This document shows positions 28,009-36,987 of a stretch of 64,000 nucleotides of DNA, piece by piece. This DNA comes from Rikenellaceae bacterium (GTDB lineage Bacteria; Bacteroidota; Bacteroidia; Bacteroidales; Rikenellaceae): positions 102,533 through 166,532 of the forward strand of contig JAJQEF010000016.1 of NCBI GenBank assembly GCA_021201795.1, written 5' to 3'. A program made the translations under genes and the position numbers. The notes below the pieces were generated by a model, which had not been told where the DNA came from, ran no database searches, and saw nothing but the letters and a program-made list of their open reading frames with translations. Positions within the stretch are counted from its first letter, which is position 1. Each line of letters begins with the position of its first letter.

Positions 28009-29013
28009 CTAACCGTTTATTTCAAGATTGTCGGTGTAATATACAAGATATTCCCCATTATCTCCGGAATATACGATATAAGCCGCAAGTTCGGGATGCC
28101 GGGAAAGAAATTCTTTTGTTTTTTCCAACCCTACAATCATAAATACGGTTCCCCACACATCTGCAAGAGTAGCGTCGGGACCTACCACTGTCGCAGAGAG
28201 CACTGTGCTTATTACCGGGTCTCCCGTTCTGGCATCTACGGTATGAACCACCTTGCGTCCGGACTCGTCGGTATAGAACTTTCTGTAATTACCGGATGTA
28301 GCCAATCCTTTGCCGGATAATTTAAGAGTTACCTGAAGGTCTGCCCCGGGAGTGTAATTTCCTTCGAACGGTTTGTCTATTCCCACGACCCATGGAATAC
28401 CCTTCATGTTGGTTCCCCGTGAAAAAATTTCTCCTCCGACTTCGACGATGTAATCGGTAAAACCGAGTTCGTCAAAATATCTGGCGATTATGTCCGTAGT
28501 GTAGCCTTGTGCTATCGAGTTGAGATCGAGCTGTATTTCAGGGCGTTCTTTGATGAGCCTGTCGCCTTCGATCTTAATCTTATCGTAGCCTACGAATTGA
28601 AGAAGGGAGTCCACATTTACATTTTCAGAATTTACTTCGCCTGCAAATCCATATGCTGCGGTGAGCGGTTTTATCGTGATGTCGTAAACTCCGTCCGTCT
28701 CGATACTTACTTGTTCTGCTATTGCGATACATTCTTTCATGAATGAGTCCAGAGAGTCTGTTTCATTTCGGTTGATTTTAGAAATCAGTGAATTAGGCTC
28801 GTAGACGGACATCGACATATCGATCATTTTATATATGCTGTCCAGGGCTTCCTGTACATCGTGTTTTTTCGTATCCTTGATAACTATATGGTATGTGCTT
28901 CCCTGCACGAATCCATCGAATACACTCTGTTGGTACTGGGATTTGGTCTCGCATGAGGCGAAGACCGTAATAGATATCAGAAACAGGGGCAGTAATATAT
29001 TAAACTTTTTCAT
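28009..29013 (-). CDS. apbE: FAD:protein FMN transferase (ApbE), lipoprotein
   Basis: A 334-residue exported flavin transferase that attaches FMN covalently to Thr of proteins such as NqrB/C or RnfG/D. An N-terminal lipoprotein signal with lipobox FASC (Cys20) places it in the periplasm. Motifs: GSTYHIVI, QLDLNSIAQGYTTDII, YIVEVGGEIFSRG, and HTVDARTGDPV plus ATLADVWGTVFMI for FAD and Mg binding. First gene of a four-gene minus-strand run. No Nqr or Rnf genes are in the window. Confidence 0.94.
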   Translation of the reverse strand: MKKFNILLPLFLISITVFASCETKSQYQQSVFDGFVQGSTYHIVIKDTKKHDVQEALDSIYKMIDMSMSVYEPNSLISKINRNETDSLDSFMKECIAIAEQVSIETDGVYDITIKPLTAAYGFAGEVNSENVNVDSLLQFVGYDKIKIEGDRLIKERPEIQLDLNSIAQGYTTDIIARYFDELGFTDYIVEVGGEIFSRGTNMKGIPWVVGIDKPFEGNYTPGADLQVTLKLSGKGLATSGNYRKFYTDESGRKVVHTVDARTGDPVISTVLSATVVGPDATLADVWGTVFMIVGLEKTKEFLSRHPELAAYIVYSGDNGEYLVYYTDNLEING

Positions 29014-29032
29014 AGAGACTTCAATTGTAAAT

Positions 29033-29041
29033 ACAAAGTTA
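29033..29041 (-). promoter_or_regulatory. -7 promoter element for the apbE operon
   Basis: On the minus strand TAACTTTGT matches TAnnTTTG, about 20 nt before the apbE start. Confidence 0.5.
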
Positions 29042-29087
29042 AAAAATAATGTTTAAGTTTGTAAGGAGTAAAAATAAAAGCGCATAT

Positions 29088-30203
29088 ATGAACAGTTTCG
29101 AACGGCCGTTTACTTTTGACCGGGTAATAAGGATTCTTATAACCGTGGCGATTCTTATAGGACTGTATTTTTTCATAAACAGGATCAGCGGTGCGCTTCT
29201 GCCGTTCCTTGTTGCCTGGCTGATAGCATATATGATAAATCCGCTGGTGGAATTTTTCCAGTTCAGGGTGGGGCTTAAAAACCGTATCTTATCTATTGCG
29301 GCAGCGCTTCTCTCGATAACGGTTGTCTTCGGCAGCATTATATGGGCGTTGATACCTTCGGTGTCAGCGGAAATACGCAAGTTTGTCGAAATGGCGTCAT
29401 CTTATGAATACGGGTCGAAATACATTCCTTTTGTTCCGCAGAGCTGGATCGACTTTATCAATGAACATATCAACCTTGGAAAAATGCTGGAAGAACTCAA
29501 TAAACAGGATCTTTTAGGACTTCTCCAACATCTGATGCCCAAGGTAAGATGGCTGTTTTCAGGGTCCATAAGCGTAGTGGTTGGATTTCTCGCTTCATTT
29601 ATCGTGCTTCTGTATATAGTATTTATACTTCTGGATTTCAATAAGATATCGACTATATTTATCAATCTGATCCCTCCGCGCTTTAAAAAAGGCGTCACAG
29701 GAATTTTCAGCGATATAAAATATTCGATGAACCGTTATTTCCGCGGACAGGCCCTTGTTGCGTTATTAGTGGGGATATTGTTCGCCATAGGCTTCAGTAT
29801 AATTCAGTTGCCGTTGGGTATAATTTTGGGATTGTTTATCGGATTTCTGAATCTTGTACCGTATCTTCAGGTGGTGGGATTTATACCGACCATATTACTA
29901 TGTATGCTCAAATCTGCGGAAACAGGACAGAATTTCTGGGTACTGGCAGGACTCACGGCCCTTGTTTTTGTGGTAGTTCAGATAATTCAGGACGGATTTA
30001 TAGTTCCGAAAATCATGGGTAAGATAACAGGACTTAACCCTGCTATTATACTTCTTTCACTGTCGATATGGGGAACCTTGATGGGATTCATAGGATTGAT
30101 CCTCGCCCTTCCGATGACAACCCTCCTGCTGTCTTATTACCAGCGTTTCGTCATAAATGGTGAAAAACTTTACGACGACCCCGGTAAAGATGTGGGTGGA
30201 TAA
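29088..30203 (+). CDS. AI-2E family transporter (PerM-like permease)
   Basis: A 371-residue inner-membrane protein with about eight helices, of the AI-2 exporter/PerM family: AWLIAYMINPLVEFF in the N-terminal half and YFRGQALVALLVGILFAIGFSI, LGLFIGFLNLVPYLQVVG and GKITGLNPAIILLSL in the C-terminal half. I chose the ATG at 29088 (MNSFERPFTF) because a possible -7 element (TAAGTTTG, 29054-29061) overlaps the beginning of a longer frame from 29049. The transported compound is not known; members vary between autoinducer export and ion antiport. Confidence 0.85.
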   Translation: MNSFERPFTFDRVIRILITVAILIGLYFFINRISGALLPFLVAWLIAYMINPLVEFFQFRVGLKNRILSIAAALLSITVVFGSIIWALIPSVSAEIRKFVEMASSYEYGSKYIPFVPQSWIDFINEHINLGKMLEELNKQDLLGLLQHLMPKVRWLFSGSISVVVGFLASFIVLLYIVFILLDFNKISTIFINLIPPRFKKGVTGIFSDIKYSMNRYFRGQALVALLVGILFAIGFSIIQLPLGIILGLFIGFLNLVPYLQVVGFIPTILLCMLKSAETGQNFWVLAGLTALVFVVVQIIQDGFIVPKIMGKITGLNPAIILLSLSIWGTLMGFIGLILALPMTTLLLSYYQRFVINGEKLYDDPGKDVGG

Positions 30204-30240
30204 TGATTTTTATTGTATATTTGCGTTGTAATAAACGGAA

Positions 30241-30336
30241 GACGGGGGGTGCCGCAGTTTAATTTGCGGCTGAGATTATACCCTTAAAGGAACTGCGGTT
30301 CCTGAACCTGACACGGTTAGTACCGTCGTAGGGAGC
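30241..30336 (+). ncRNA. TPP (thi-box) riboswitch
   Basis: A conserved thiamine pyrophosphate aptamer. It holds the GGGGGGTGCC start, GGCTGAGATTATACCC (30268-30283), CTGAACCTGACACGGTTAGTACCGTCG, and the closing TAGGGAGC (30329-30336). It lies 53 nt upstream of thiS and controls the thiamine genes that follow. Just downstream, ATCTCAG (30348-30354) is complementary to the conserved CTGAGAT (30270-30276), and a small hairpin CTTCT/AGAAG (30342-30359) can form. There is no T run, so control may be at translation or mRNA level; that is inference. Confidence 0.95.
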
Positions 30337-30389
30337 TTTTCCTTCTGATCTCAGAGAAGCCAGCCGCCTTTCATTTATAAACATATTTT

Positions 30390-30587
30390 ATGGAGATACT
30401 ATTAAATAATGAAAGGACGGAAACCAACGCCGAAAACCTCGGAGAGTTGATAACCGAAAAATTACCGGACACTAAAGGCATCGCCGTAGCTGTGGGAATG
30501 AAAGTAATTCCCCGCGATGTATGGAATGATACCGTTTTGAAAAACGGCGACAGTGTGACTGTTATTCGTGCGACACGGGGAGGCTGA
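30390..30587 (+). CDS. thiS: sulfur carrier protein ThiS
   Basis: A 65-residue ubiquitin-fold protein that carries sulfur as a C-terminal thiocarboxylate for thiazole formation. It starts MEILLNNERTETNAENLGEL and ends in the essential Gly-Gly (RATRGG). First gene after the TPP riboswitch. The adenylating partner ThiF is not in this window. Confidence 0.93.
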   Translation: MEILLNNERTETNAENLGELITEKLPDTKGIAVAVGMKVIPRDVWNDTVLKNGDSVTVIRATRGG

Positions 30588-30591
30588 TCCT

Positions 30592-31209
30592 ATGATCCGT
30601 ACACCTATAATCATAACTTTGCCCGGCTTTTACGATAACGAGACGGATGCGGTCTGTGCATTGGCCGATGCCGGTGCGGACATAATTCATTTTCGTAAAC
30701 CTGATGCCGGTGAAGAGAATTTAAATCTTTGGCTGGGTGCAATACCCGAAAACTACAGGGACAATCTTACTATTCATTACCGTATCGATCTGGCAGAAAA
30801 ATATATGCTTGGCGGCATACATTCGAAAATTACCGATTTAAAAACTTTTGAAAATCCTGATCTGAGAAAATCGACATCCTGCCATTCATGGGAAGAAGTT
30901 GAAAATGCGGAAGGGATAGCCGATTATGTATTTTTAAGTCCGGTCTTCGATTCGGTCTCGAAGGAAGGTTATAAATCTGCATTCGATCATGGATTTCTGA
31001 AAGAAAAATTGAACGGCATTAATATTCGGACGAAAGTCGTGGCCTTGGGGGGCATCGCTTCGGACAATATCGGAACTATAAAAGACATCGGATTCGACGG
31101 TGTGGCGATGATCGGCAGCATATGGTCGGTTAAAGAAAACAAAATAGACATAGAAAAAACCACGGCTAATTATATAAAAATAATGGAGGAATGGCAGAAA
31201 AAACTGTAA
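30592..31209 (+). CDS. ThiE/TenI-like protein (thiamine phosphate synthase family, divergent copy)
   Basis: A 205-residue TIM-barrel protein of the ThiE/TenI family. I chose the ATG at 30592, four nucleotides after the thiS stop; an in-frame ATG at 30568 lies inside thiS. It keeps DIIHFRKPDA (QLRxK in true ThiE), HYRIDLAEKYMLGGIH and YVFLSPVFDSVSKEGY, but the product-binding GVHLGQ motif is replaced. It may be a TenI-type aromatase or a weak synthase. It overlaps the next gene by 19 nt. Confidence 0.75.
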   Translation: MIRTPIIITLPGFYDNETDAVCALADAGADIIHFRKPDAGEENLNLWLGAIPENYRDNLTIHYRIDLAEKYMLGGIHSKITDLKTFENPDLRKSTSCHSWEEVENAEGIADYVFLSPVFDSVSKEGYKSAFDHGFLKEKLNGINIRTKVVALGGIASDNIGTIKDIGFDGVAMIGSIWSVKENKIDIEKTTANYIKIMEEWQKKL

Positions 31210-31844
31210 TCGATAAACTTTTGATCCAGTTGATTACCGACGGACAAGATAGAAATGATATCTTATCGCAGGTAGAAATGTTTCTGGAGGGCGGTGGCAG
31301 ATGGGTGCAGTTGAGGATGAAGGACATGCCGGAATCCAATATAATAGAAACTGGTAAAGAGTTAAAAAAACTTTGCTCGGAACATGATGCCGTTTTCATC
31401 CTGAACGATCATCCTCATCTGGTCGAGAAGATAGGAGCCGACGGTGTTCATATAGGAAAAAACGATATTTCTCCTGCTGAAGCCAGAAAAATATTGGGAT
31501 CCGGAGCAATTATAGGATGTACCGCGAATACCTTTGAAGATATCCGGAAGCTGAAGGAATACGATATAGATTATATAGGTTTAGGGCCATACCGCTTCAC
31601 GACTACTAAAAAAAATCTCAGCCCCGTACTGGGAGAGGGGGGGTACAGGGAAATTTTTAATAAAATGAAGCACGAGGGGGTCGATATTCCGGTCACTGCG
31701 ATCGGAGGAATAGTCTTGGACGACGTGCCGAAACTCCTGAACGCCGGAGTGAAGAATATTGCCGTATCCGGAGCAGTAAATAAAAGCGCGAACCCCCGGA
31801 AAATAACAGAAGAATTTTTGAAACTACTAAGAAATAATATATGA
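31191..31844 (+). CDS. thiE: thiamine phosphate synthase
   Basis: A 217-residue TIM-barrel enzyme that joins the pyrimidine pyrophosphate and the thiazole phosphate to give thiamine phosphate. The conserved [57 protein letters not shown] and [11 protein letters not shown] are all present, unlike in the copy before it. It overlaps thiG as ATGA. Confidence 0.93.
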   Translation: MAEKTVIDKLLIQLITDGQDRNDILSQVEMFLEGGGRWVQLRMKDMPESNIIETGKELKKLCSEHDAVFILNDHPHLVEKIGADGVHIGKNDISPAEARKILGSGAIIGCTANTFEDIRKLKEYDIDYIGLGPYRFTTTKKNLSPVLGEGGYREIFNKMKHEGVDIPVTAIGGIVLDDVPKLLNAGVKNIAVSGAVNKSANPRKITEEFLKLLRNNI

Positions 31845-32626
31845 AACCGATAAAAATAGGGGATAGGGTCTATAATTCGAGACTTTTTCTCGGTACAGGT
31901 AAATTTTCATCGAACCAGTGTATGAAAGATACTGTCATCGCGAGCGGCAGCGAACTGGTGACCGTAGCCTTGAAAAGGGTGGATATTGAAGATAATAGCG
32001 ACGACCTTCTCAAACATCTTAAAGATGCCGGAGTAAATCTTCTGCCGAATACTTCCGGTGTGCGCAGTGCGAAGGAGGCGGTCTTTGCCGCACAGCTCGC
32101 ACGGGAAGCTATTGAAACCAACTGGCTCAAACTGGAGATACACCCGGACCCGCGTTATCTTCTTCCGGATCCGATAGAGACTTTGAAAGCTACGGAGGAA
32201 CTCGCCAAACTGGGTTTTATAATCATGCCTTATATCCATGCCGATCCGGTATTATGTAAAAGATTGGAAGATGCCGGTGCTGCCTGCGTTATGCCGCTCG
32301 GAGCTCCGATAGGTTCCAATAAAGGTCTTGCTACGAAAGAATTCTTACGTATAATAATCGAGCAGAGCAGCGTCCCGGTTGTCGTAGATGCAGGGATAGG
32401 AGCACCGTCACATGCTGCGGAAGCTATCGAGATGGGTGCGGATGCTGTATTGGTCAATACGGCGATCGCCGTGGCCAAGGATCCCGTAAATATGGCGACA
32501 GCCTTCAGGCTTGCTGTCGAGGCGGCTGAAATTGCGAGAGAAGCATCTTTGGCGCCGGTTGTGGACGGTGCAAGCGCGACGAGTCCCATGGTGCCGTTTC
32601 TGGATGATATAGACGATTTAATTTAA
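31841..32626 (+). CDS. thiG: thiazole synthase
   Basis: A 261-residue TIM-barrel enzyme that makes thiazole phosphate carboxylate from DXP, dehydroglycine and ThiS thiocarboxylate. Motifs: [11 protein letters not shown], the Schiff-base Lys in [48 protein letters not shown], and [23 protein letters not shown]. The C-terminus [12 protein letters not shown] is typical. It acts with ThiS and ThiH. Translationally coupled to thiE. Confidence 0.96.
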   Translation: MKPIKIGDRVYNSRLFLGTGKFSSNQCMKDTVIASGSELVTVALKRVDIEDNSDDLLKHLKDAGVNLLPNTSGVRSAKEAVFAAQLAREAIETNWLKLEIHPDPRYLLPDPIETLKATEELAKLGFIIMPYIHADPVLCKRLEDAGAACVMPLGAPIGSNKGLATKEFLRIIIEQSSVPVVVDAGIGAPSHAAEAIEMGADAVLVNTAIAVAKDPVNMATAFRLAVEAAEIAREASLAPVVDGASATSPMVPFLDDIDDLI

Positions 32627-32630
32627 GGGT

Positions 32631-33752
32631 ATGGCTACGTTTTATGACACATTAGCCGGTTATGACTGGAAAAACGTTACCGAAAAAATATATTCTTCGA
32701 CAGATTCCGATGTAATTAATGCGATAGCCAAAGAGAAGCCTTCGCTGGATGATTTTGCTGCATTGGTTTCTCCGGCTGCGGAAAAATACGTCAGACTTAT
32801 GGCGGAAAAAAGCTACGGGATCACTCGGCGGAGATTCGGAAATACGATTCAGCTTTACGTTCCGCTATACCTCTCCAATTATTGTTCTAATCAGTGCGTA
32901 TACTGTGGTTTTAACTGTAAAAATCAAATAAAAAGAACGATACTCGACGAAGCGGAGATCAGGCGTGAAGCGGAAGCTATCAGGGAAAAATATAAATTCG
33001 AACACATTCTTCTTGTGACAGGGGAAGCTCCGGCGAAATCCAGCGTTGATTATATGGGCAGGGCGATAGAGATAATGAAAGAATACTTTTCACAGGTGTC
33101 GCTCGAAGTACAGCCTCTCGATGTGGAAGAATATAAATATTTGATCGACAAAGGATTGTTCGCCGTATACATATATCAGGAAACTTACAATAAAGAACGG
33201 TATCCACTATATCATCCGAAGGGACGCAAGAGTGATTTCAGATACAGGCTCGAGACGCCCAACCGTCTCGGCGAGGCCGGAATATATAAAACAGGGCTGG
33301 GTAATCTTATCGGTCTGGAAGAGTGGCGCACGGAAGCGTTTTTTACTGCCCTTCATTTGCGCTACCTTGAAAATAAATACTGGAGGACTAAGTACAGTAT
33401 AGCCTTCCCGCGGCTTCGTCCGTTTGCGAACGAGGGAGATTTCGACCCGAATTATCCTGCTACTGAGAAAAATCTGTTTCAGCTTATATGTGCTTACCGT
33501 CTGTTCTCGGAAGATGTGGAACTCTCCGTATCGACCCGTGAGAGTTCGGTTTACAGGGACAAAATCATGCCGTTCGGTGTTACTACCATGAGCGCAGGTT
33601 CCAAAACTATGCCTGGCGGATATGCCTATGATAACGGAGCTTTGGAACAATTCTCAGTAAATGACGACCGCACTCCGTATGATGTGGAGTCTGCCGTTAA
33701 AAATAAAGGGTTCGAGGCTGTCTGGAAGGACTGGGCTTTGTACCTGCAATAA
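32631..33752 (+). CDS. thiH: 2-iminoacetate synthase, radical SAM
   Basis: A 373-residue anaerobic radical SAM enzyme that cleaves tyrosine to dehydroglycine and p-cresol for the ThiG reaction. The cluster motif CSNQCVYCGFNC (about 83-94) supplies the CxxxCxxC. VTGEAPAKSSVDYM, EVQPLDVEEYKYL, YQETYNKERYPLYHP and STRESSVYRDKIMPFGVTTMSAGS follow. The use of ThiH rather than the oxygen-dependent ThiO fits an anaerobe or microaerobe. Four nucleotides after thiG; last gene of the operon. thiC is absent here. Confidence 0.95.
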   Translation: MATFYDTLAGYDWKNVTEKIYSSTDSDVINAIAKEKPSLDDFAALVSPAAEKYVRLMAEKSYGITRRRFGNTIQLYVPLYLSNYCSNQCVYCGFNCKNQIKRTILDEAEIRREAEAIREKYKFEHILLVTGEAPAKSSVDYMGRAIEIMKEYFSQVSLEVQPLDVEEYKYLIDKGLFAVYIYQETYNKERYPLYHPKGRKSDFRYRLETPNRLGEAGIYKTGLGNLIGLEEWRTEAFFTALHLRYLENKYWRTKYSIAFPRLRPFANEGDFDPNYPATEKNLFQLICAYRLFSEDVELSVSTRESSVYRDKIMPFGVTTMSAGSKTMPGGYAYDNGALEQFSVNDDRTPYDVESAVKNKGFEAVWKDWALYLQ

Positions 33753-33764
33753 TATTATAAAATA

Positions 33765-33792
33765 AATAAGCTGTGGATTTCCACAGCTTATT
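33765..33792. terminator. bidirectional terminator between thiH and fabG
   Basis: Arms of 12 nt (33765-33776 and 33781-33792) with a 4-nt loop, followed by a T run on the plus strand and preceded by an A-rich stretch for the minus strand. Confidence 0.9.
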
Positions 33793-33816
33793 TTTATTTG
33801 TGAATTAAATAAATTT

Positions 33817-34563
33817 CTAAGTGTTCATTGCACCGCAGACATTTATAACCTGACCGCTCACATATGATGAAAGATCCGATGCAAGGAACAATGCAGCTTT
33901 AGCGACTTCTTCCGGAGTACCTCCGCGGCGCATAGGAATTTTCTTGTTCCATTCGTTTCTTACCTCTTCAGACAGTTGTCCTGTCATTTCGGTTACGATA
34001 AATCCGGGAGCGATAGCGTTGCAGCGAATGTTGCGCGATCCCAGTTCTTTAGCAGTAGATTTCGTAAGGCCGATAAGACCTGCTTTAGATGCGGAATAGT
34101 TCGCCTGACCTGCGTTGCCGGATACACCTACAACGGAACTCATATTAACGATCGAACCGCTTTTCTGCTTCAACATGAAGTTAAGAACGCCTTTGGTAAG
34201 GTTAAATGCGGATTTAAGATTTACGTTGATAACCATGTCCCATTGATCTTCGGTCATTTTCATGAGAAGACCGTCGCGGGTTATTCCTGCATTGTTTATA
34301 AGAATATCCACACGTCCGAAGTCTTTCACTATCTGCTCTACAAGGGCGATAGATTCTTCGTAGTCAGATGCGTTGGATGTATATCCTTTTGCTTTAACTC
34401 CGAGAGCAAGCAGTTCTTTTTCCGTATTTTGGAAATTTTCGTCGTCACGCAGGTCGGTAAACGCCACATTGGCACCTTCTTCTGCGAATTTTACGGCAAT
34501 CGCTTTACCGATGCCTCTTGCAGCTCCGGTTACGATAGCAACTTTTCCTTCCAGTAATTTCAT
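33817..34563 (-). CDS. fabG: 3-oxoacyl-[acyl-carrier-protein] reductase
   Basis: A 248-residue short-chain dehydrogenase that reduces 3-ketoacyl-ACP with NADPH in fatty acid synthesis. It has IVTGAARGIGKAIA (cofactor), ILINNAGITRDGLL, the active-site Ser in VNMSSVVGV, YSASKAGLIGLTKS with catalytic Tyr and Lys, and the C-terminal SYVSGQVINVCG. TRDGLLMKM and the full length support FabG over other SDRs. Monocistronic with its own promoter element. Confidence 0.93.
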   Translation of the reverse strand: MKLLEGKVAIVTGAARGIGKAIAVKFAEEGANVAFTDLRDDENFQNTEKELLALGVKAKGYTSNASDYEESIALVEQIVKDFGRVDILINNAGITRDGLLMKMTEDQWDMVINVNLKSAFNLTKGVLNFMLKQKSGSIVNMSSVVGVSGNAGQANYSASKAGLIGLTKSTAKELGSRNIRCNAIAPGFIVTEMTGQLSEEVRNEWNKKIPMRRGGTPEEVAKAALFLASDLSSYVSGQVINVCGAMNT

Positions 34564-34590
34564 CTGTAATTAGGTTTTGTAGTACGAGCC

Positions 34591-34599
34591 ACAAAAATA
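34591..34599 (-). promoter_or_regulatory. -7 promoter element for fabG
   Basis: On the minus strand TATTTTTGT matches TAnnTTTG, 28 nt before the fabG start. Confidence 0.55.
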
Positions 34600-34647
34600 A
34601 TAAAAATAATTAAACGGGAGAATTGTCGGTTTAAGATGACTTATCGG

Positions 34648-35199
34648 TTATCGTATATATAACCTTTGCGTATCCATCATCAGTATGTAATTATATCCAT
34701 TATGTTGGACTTCAGTTACCGGACTATTCCTGCCTACATAATTTCCCGGCATCCACATATCTATTTCTTCGATTTCCACCCATTCTACTCCTTCGAGAAG
34801 TGACGGATCTACTTCTCTCGAAGCATAATAAGATAAAGGTCGTCCTTTATCGAGATAAAAATTGAAAACATTTTGAAAAATACCGTTATTAGGATCAGGC
34901 CTCTTAGCTTCATCTCCATACCATGAATCTATAAAAAAATAACCGCCTTTACTCGTTATTATTTTAGCACATCCGAATTTTATGTCGAAAGGGCTGGGGC
35001 GGCTTCCGGATTCGTCGTAGATAGAAAAAAGCAATTCCATTCTTCCTGTGGCAGGGCGTCCGAGGGTGCATTCTATCCAGAAGGATATATTGTCGTTCAC
35101 CGCCATTTTAGTATCTTCCGGAATTTCGATTTCCGTCGTTTCCTTGCTGCAGGAATAAAACGCTGTTACGCAACAAGCGATAAGTAGTAGTTTTTTCAT
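34648..35199 (-). CDS. putative lipoprotein of unknown function
   Basis: A 183-residue protein with a lipoprotein signal peptide MKKLLLIACCVTAFYSC (lipobox FYSC, Cys17) and an acidic segment after it. The mature part has alternating hydrophobic residues suggesting beta strands and ends DTQRLYIR. It shares its signal style, size and C-terminal pattern with the lipoprotein at 10805-11404; they may be distant paralogues. Probably in the outer membrane or periplasm. No family recognised and no adjacent partner. Confidence 0.7.
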   Translation of the reverse strand: MKKLLLIACCVTAFYSCSKETTEIEIPEDTKMAVNDNISFWIECTLGRPATGRMELLFSIYDESGSRPSPFDIKFGCAKIITSKGGYFFIDSWYGDEAKRPDPNNGIFQNVFNFYLDKGRPLSYYASREVDPSLLEGVEWVEIEEIDMWMPGNYVGRNSPVTEVQHNGYNYILMMDTQRLYIR

Positions 35200-35238
35200 A
35201 GTAATAAGGTTTGATTAATTTATTATAATAATAATTAT

Positions 35239-35520
35239 TTATATTGATTTAAACAAATTATGGTAATTATTGTATTTAAATAATAAGTAAGCACTTCGAA
35301 GGAATTGCTTATCATTAATTCGATGGTTGCCGACTATATCTAATATAATTCTTATTGGCGACTGCTTATTTTTTCCATGTTTCATGAAATATTCGGGATT
35401 CTCTTTTTCCAGTGCAAATAGAATTTCATCGATTCCCGGTTATCGTATGATATGTTTTTTTGTGCAAATGCCGTAATACCGTAACTTATTACTAAAATGA
35501 ATGCAAGTATTTTTTTTCAT
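35239..35520 (-). pseudogene. remnant of a small secreted protein
   Basis: On the minus strand an ATG at 35520 is followed by an A8 run. One frame away, the sequence reads KKILAFILVISYGITAFAQKN, a textbook signal peptide, continuing to SYDNRES before a stop. A third frame then carries an open stretch (DEILFALEKENPEYF and on to FLRSAYLLFKYNNYHNLF) ending at a TAA (35239-35241). Two frame changes would make one protein of about 93 residues. I do not recognise it. The region lies in an otherwise AT-rich 448-nt gap before glyA. The signal-peptide part is convincing; the joining of the frames is inference. Confidence 0.45.
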
Positions 35521-35601
35521 CAGTGTGGGATAATGATTTTTAACGCATGGCTAAAAATAATAAAATACCTTTAATTAATTTCCTGTTTAGTGTTTTTTAT
35601 G

Positions 35602-35610
35602 TAATTTTGC
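35602..35610 (+). promoter_or_regulatory. -7 promoter element for glyA
   Basis: TAATTTTGC matches TAnnTTTG and lies 37 nt before the glyA start at 35648. Its position overlaps the beginning of a longer in-frame extension (35612), which argues for the downstream start. Confidence 0.6.
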
Positions 35611-35647
35611 GGTGTATCAGAAACAATTTATCCAAACATTCATAATT

Positions 35648-36928
35648 ATGGAAAGAGACACGAAGATTTTCGGGTTGATAGAAGAGGAGAAACAACGACA
35701 GCTGCATGGTATTGAGTTGATTGCCTCTGAAAATTTTGTAAGCGGACAGGTGATGAACGCAATGGGTTCGGTTCTCACTAATAAATATGCCGAAGGCTAT
35801 CCGGGAGCACGATATTACGGAGGCTGTGAAGTTGTAGACAAAATAGAGCAACTTGCTATCGACAGGGTTTGCGAGCTTTACGGTGCAGAGTATGCCAACG
35901 TTCAGCCTCACTCTGGTGCTCAGGCTAATATGGCGGTGTTCCTTACTGTTATGCAGCCGGGAGATACATTTCTCGGACTGGACCTTGCGCATGGCGGACA
36001 CCTTACACACGGTTCCCCTGTGAATTTCTCCGGTCTTCTTTACAAAGCCGTAGGATATCAGGTGGATGAAGCTACCGGTGTGATCGATTATGATAAAATG
36101 GAACAGCTTGCTATCGAGCATAAACCGAAGATGATCGTAGGTGGCGCTTCTGCATACAGCCGTGAATGGAATTATGCGAGAATGCGTGAAATAGCGGATA
36201 AAGTGGGGGCAATACTATGGATAGATATGGCGCACACAGCAGGACTTATCGCTGCCGGAATTCTTGAAAATCCGGTTAAACATGCTCATATAGTTACTTC
36301 TACTACACATAAAACCCTTCGCGGACCGCGCGGCGGTATTATTCTCGTTGGTAAGGATTTCGAAAATCCATGGGGAGTTACGACTTCTAAAGGCGAGATC
36401 AAGAAAATTTCCGCGATGCTCAATTCTGCGGTATTTCCGGGAGTACAGGGTGGACCGCTGGAACATGTGATTGCGGCTAAGGCCGTTTCCTTCGGAGAGG
36501 CGCTGGAACCTTCATATAAAGAATATCAACAGCAGGTGGTTAAAAATGCTGCGGCAATGGCTAAGGCTCTTGTTGAGAAGGGATATAAAATTATTTCAGG
36601 AGGTACTGACAACCACCTTATGCTTATCGATCTGAGAACCAAGTTCCCGGATCTTAGCGGTAAAAAAGCTGAAAGGGCATTGGTTGCAGCGGATATTACA
36701 ACCAATAAGAATATGGTTCCTTTCGATTCGCGTTCTCCGTTCCTTACATCGGGAATCAGGGTGGGTACTCCGGCTATTACAACCCGTGGATTAAAGGAGG
36801 CGGAAATGGAAATTATCGTGGGACTTATCGACCGCGTTCTTTCGGATCCGGAAAATGAAAACAATATAGCGGAAATTCGTAAAGAAGTGAATGCTCTTAT
36901 GGCGGGACGACCGTTGTTTGCATGGTAA
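35648..36928 (+). CDS. glyA: serine hydroxymethyltransferase
   Basis: A 426-residue PLP enzyme that interconverts serine and glycine and loads one-carbon units on THF. The start at 35648 gives [14 protein letters not shown]; a frame from 35612 would add 12 residues overlapping the promoter. Motifs: [51 protein letters not shown], and the PLP-Lys segment [13 protein letters not shown]. Normal length. It shares folate metabolism with metF and folC elsewhere in the window. Confidence 0.96.
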   Translation: MERDTKIFGLIEEEKQRQLHGIELIASENFVSGQVMNAMGSVLTNKYAEGYPGARYYGGCEVVDKIEQLAIDRVCELYGAEYANVQPHSGAQANMAVFLTVMQPGDTFLGLDLAHGGHLTHGSPVNFSGLLYKAVGYQVDEATGVIDYDKMEQLAIEHKPKMIVGGASAYSREWNYARMREIADKVGAILWIDMAHTAGLIAAGILENPVKHAHIVTSTTHKTLRGPRGGIILVGKDFENPWGVTTSKGEIKKISAMLNSAVFPGVQGGPLEHVIAAKAVSFGEALEPSYKEYQQQVVKNAAAMAKALVEKGYKIISGGTDNHLMLIDLRTKFPDLSGKKAERALVAADITTNKNMVPFDSRSPFLTSGIRVGTPAITTRGLKEAEMEIIVGLIDRVLSDPENENNIAEIRKEVNALMAGRPLFAW

Positions 36929-36953
36929 AATCTATTATAATTAAAATAAATAT

Positions 36954-36981
36954 AAAACGGCTGGTTAATACCAGCCGTTTT
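36954..36981. terminator. terminator after glyA
   Basis: Arms of 12 nt (36954-36965 and 36970-36981) with a 4-nt loop and flanking A and T runs. It also serves the convergent hypothetical gene. Confidence 0.9.
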
Positions 36982-36987
36982 TATTTA

